Assembly: GCF_008017755.1 (NCBI RefSeq) | Contig: NZ_VRTS01000004.1 | Coordinates: forward strand, 186,001 to 250,000 | Length of the DNA: 64,000 nucleotides | Direction: 5' to 3' | From: Alkalisalibacterium limincola | GTDB taxonomy: Bacteria; Pseudomonadota; Gammaproteobacteria; Xanthomonadales; Xanthomonadaceae | Part shown: positions 63,719-64,000 of the stretch, in pieces | Numbering within the stretch: the first letter of the stretch is position 1 | Layout of the letters: every line of letters begins with the position of its first letter | Made by a program: the position numbers and the translations under genes | The notes under the pieces: model-generated | Told to the model about the DNA's origin: nothing | The model's database searches: none | What the model saw: the letters and a program-made list of their open reading frames with translations, nothing else

Positions 63719-64000
63719 ATGAGTGAGACAAATCAGTCCGGGGAACTGGCTGGACTCCGGGTCATGGTCATCGATGATTCGAAGACGATCCGCCGGACCG
63801 CGGAAACCCTGCTCAAGAAGGAGGGGTGCGAGGTCGTGACCGCGACCGATGGCTTCGAGGCGCTGGCAAAGATCGCCGACCAGCAGCCGCAAGTCATTTT
63901 CGTCGACATCATGATGCCCAGGCTGGACGGCTACCAGACCTGTGCGCTGATCAAGAACAACCAGCTGTTCAAGTCCACGCCGGTGATCATGCTGTCCTCC
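63719..64000 (+). CDS. pilG: Twitching motility response regulator PilG (3' end outside window)
   Basis: PilG is the single-domain receiver of the Pil-Chp chemotaxis-like system that controls type IV pilus extension and cAMP. The first 94 residues are visible: VMVIDDSKTIRRTAETLLKK (Asp pair), GCEVVTATDGFEALAKIADQ, the phospho-Asp in VIFVDIMMPRLDGYQTCALI and the Ser/Thr in PVIMLSS at the window edge. The lysine and C-terminus are beyond the window. The downstream pilH-pilI-pilJ order is expected outside. This matches pilT/pilU 10 kb upstream. Confidence 0.96.
   Translation, partial: MSETNQSGELAGLRVMVIDDSKTIRRTAETLLKKEGCEVVTATDGFEALAKIADQQPQVIFVDIMMPRLDGYQTCALIKNNQLFKSTPVIMLSS

Overview
The window is a stretch of ordinary chromosome from a high-GC gammaproteobacterium. 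It most likely belongs to the Xanthomonadaceae/Lysobacteraceae (Lysobacter/Luteimonas/Xanthomonas-like). The reasons are the housekeeping proteins (PilG, PilT/PilU, RelA, Hsp33, RF3, PA2778/PA2779-type proteins), the very strong GC3 bias that produces long antisense shadow frames, and the gene order pal-cpoB-queE-queC-tRNA-Lys and pilG/gshB/tonB/pyrB/ruvX/algH. Genes are packed tightly: many start and stop codons overlap by 1-8 bases, and no gene-free stretch exceeds 300 bases (largest about 185 bases). I see no phage, insertion sequence, CRISPR array or integron.

Layout. 1-2.9 kb: end of the tol-pal operon (pal, cpoB), then queuosine precursor genes queE and queC, then tRNA-Lys(UUU) with a good promoter and terminator. 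2.9-9.4 kb: recQ, dps and hrpA, with an OxyR-like palindrome between dps and hrpA. 9.4-18.7 kb: a secreted hypothetical, relA, a membrane TPR protein, a fused GT2-GT4 glycosyltransferase, mrcB (PBP1B) and a TPR lipoprotein. 18.7-25.4 kb: DinG-family helicase, tsaB, a putative beta-barrel protein, Hsp33, mtgA and a GtrB-like glycosyltransferase. 25.4-32.6 kb: hemolysin III-like membrane protein, a GT9 heptosyltransferase coupled to prfC, an M23 peptidase coupled to a phytase-like lipoprotein, sdaA and a small CxxC thioredoxin-fold protein. 32.6-40.5 kb: a YceI-cytochrome b561-YceI operon divergent from a giant propeller-type hybrid sensor kinase, then an M3 peptidase lipoprotein. 40.5-48.2 kb: aroK-aroB-WGR-like-hemE, a YeeZ-like dehydrogenase/epimerase, a glycerate-kinase-like protein, pdxH with a BtuF-like protein, and the PA2779/PA2778 pair. 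48.2-53.4 kb: kinase + acyl-CoA dehydrogenase + histidine phosphatase (a possible hydroxyacyl catabolic module), DUF4426 protein, proC and a YggS-family PLP protein. 53.5-59.5 kb: pilT, pilU and a three-gene two-component cluster. 59.7-64 kb: algH-ruvX-pyrB, tonB-like, gshB and the start of pilG.

The most striking sequence-level feature is the number of broken reading frames. Nine conserved genes (queC, recQ, hrpA, a TPR gene, a glycosyltransferase, mrcB, a beta-barrel gene, aroB and a hybrid kinase), and probably the PA2778-like gene too, each carry one frameshift. Every one can be explained as a loss of one or two bases, usually in a CC/GG or CG context. Essential or near-essential genes are hit, and the restored lengths match their families. 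I therefore infer base-calling or assembly deletions rather than gene decay. Because of this I list the broken genes as CDS with the break located.

The most interesting biology is: (1) the overlapping phosphotransferase and acyl-CoA dehydrogenase genes, which resemble a split ACAD10/11 or LvaA/LvaC-type 4-hydroxyacyl-CoA route with a phosphatase gene upstream; (2) the PA2779/PA2778 pair, a conserved but functionally obscure small membrane protein plus C39-like peptidase lipoprotein; (3) a CHASE3 kinase - single-domain receiver - hybrid kinase operon whose last receiver lacks the usual lysine; and (4) a propeller-type hybrid kinase without an output domain facing a YceI/b561 operon.
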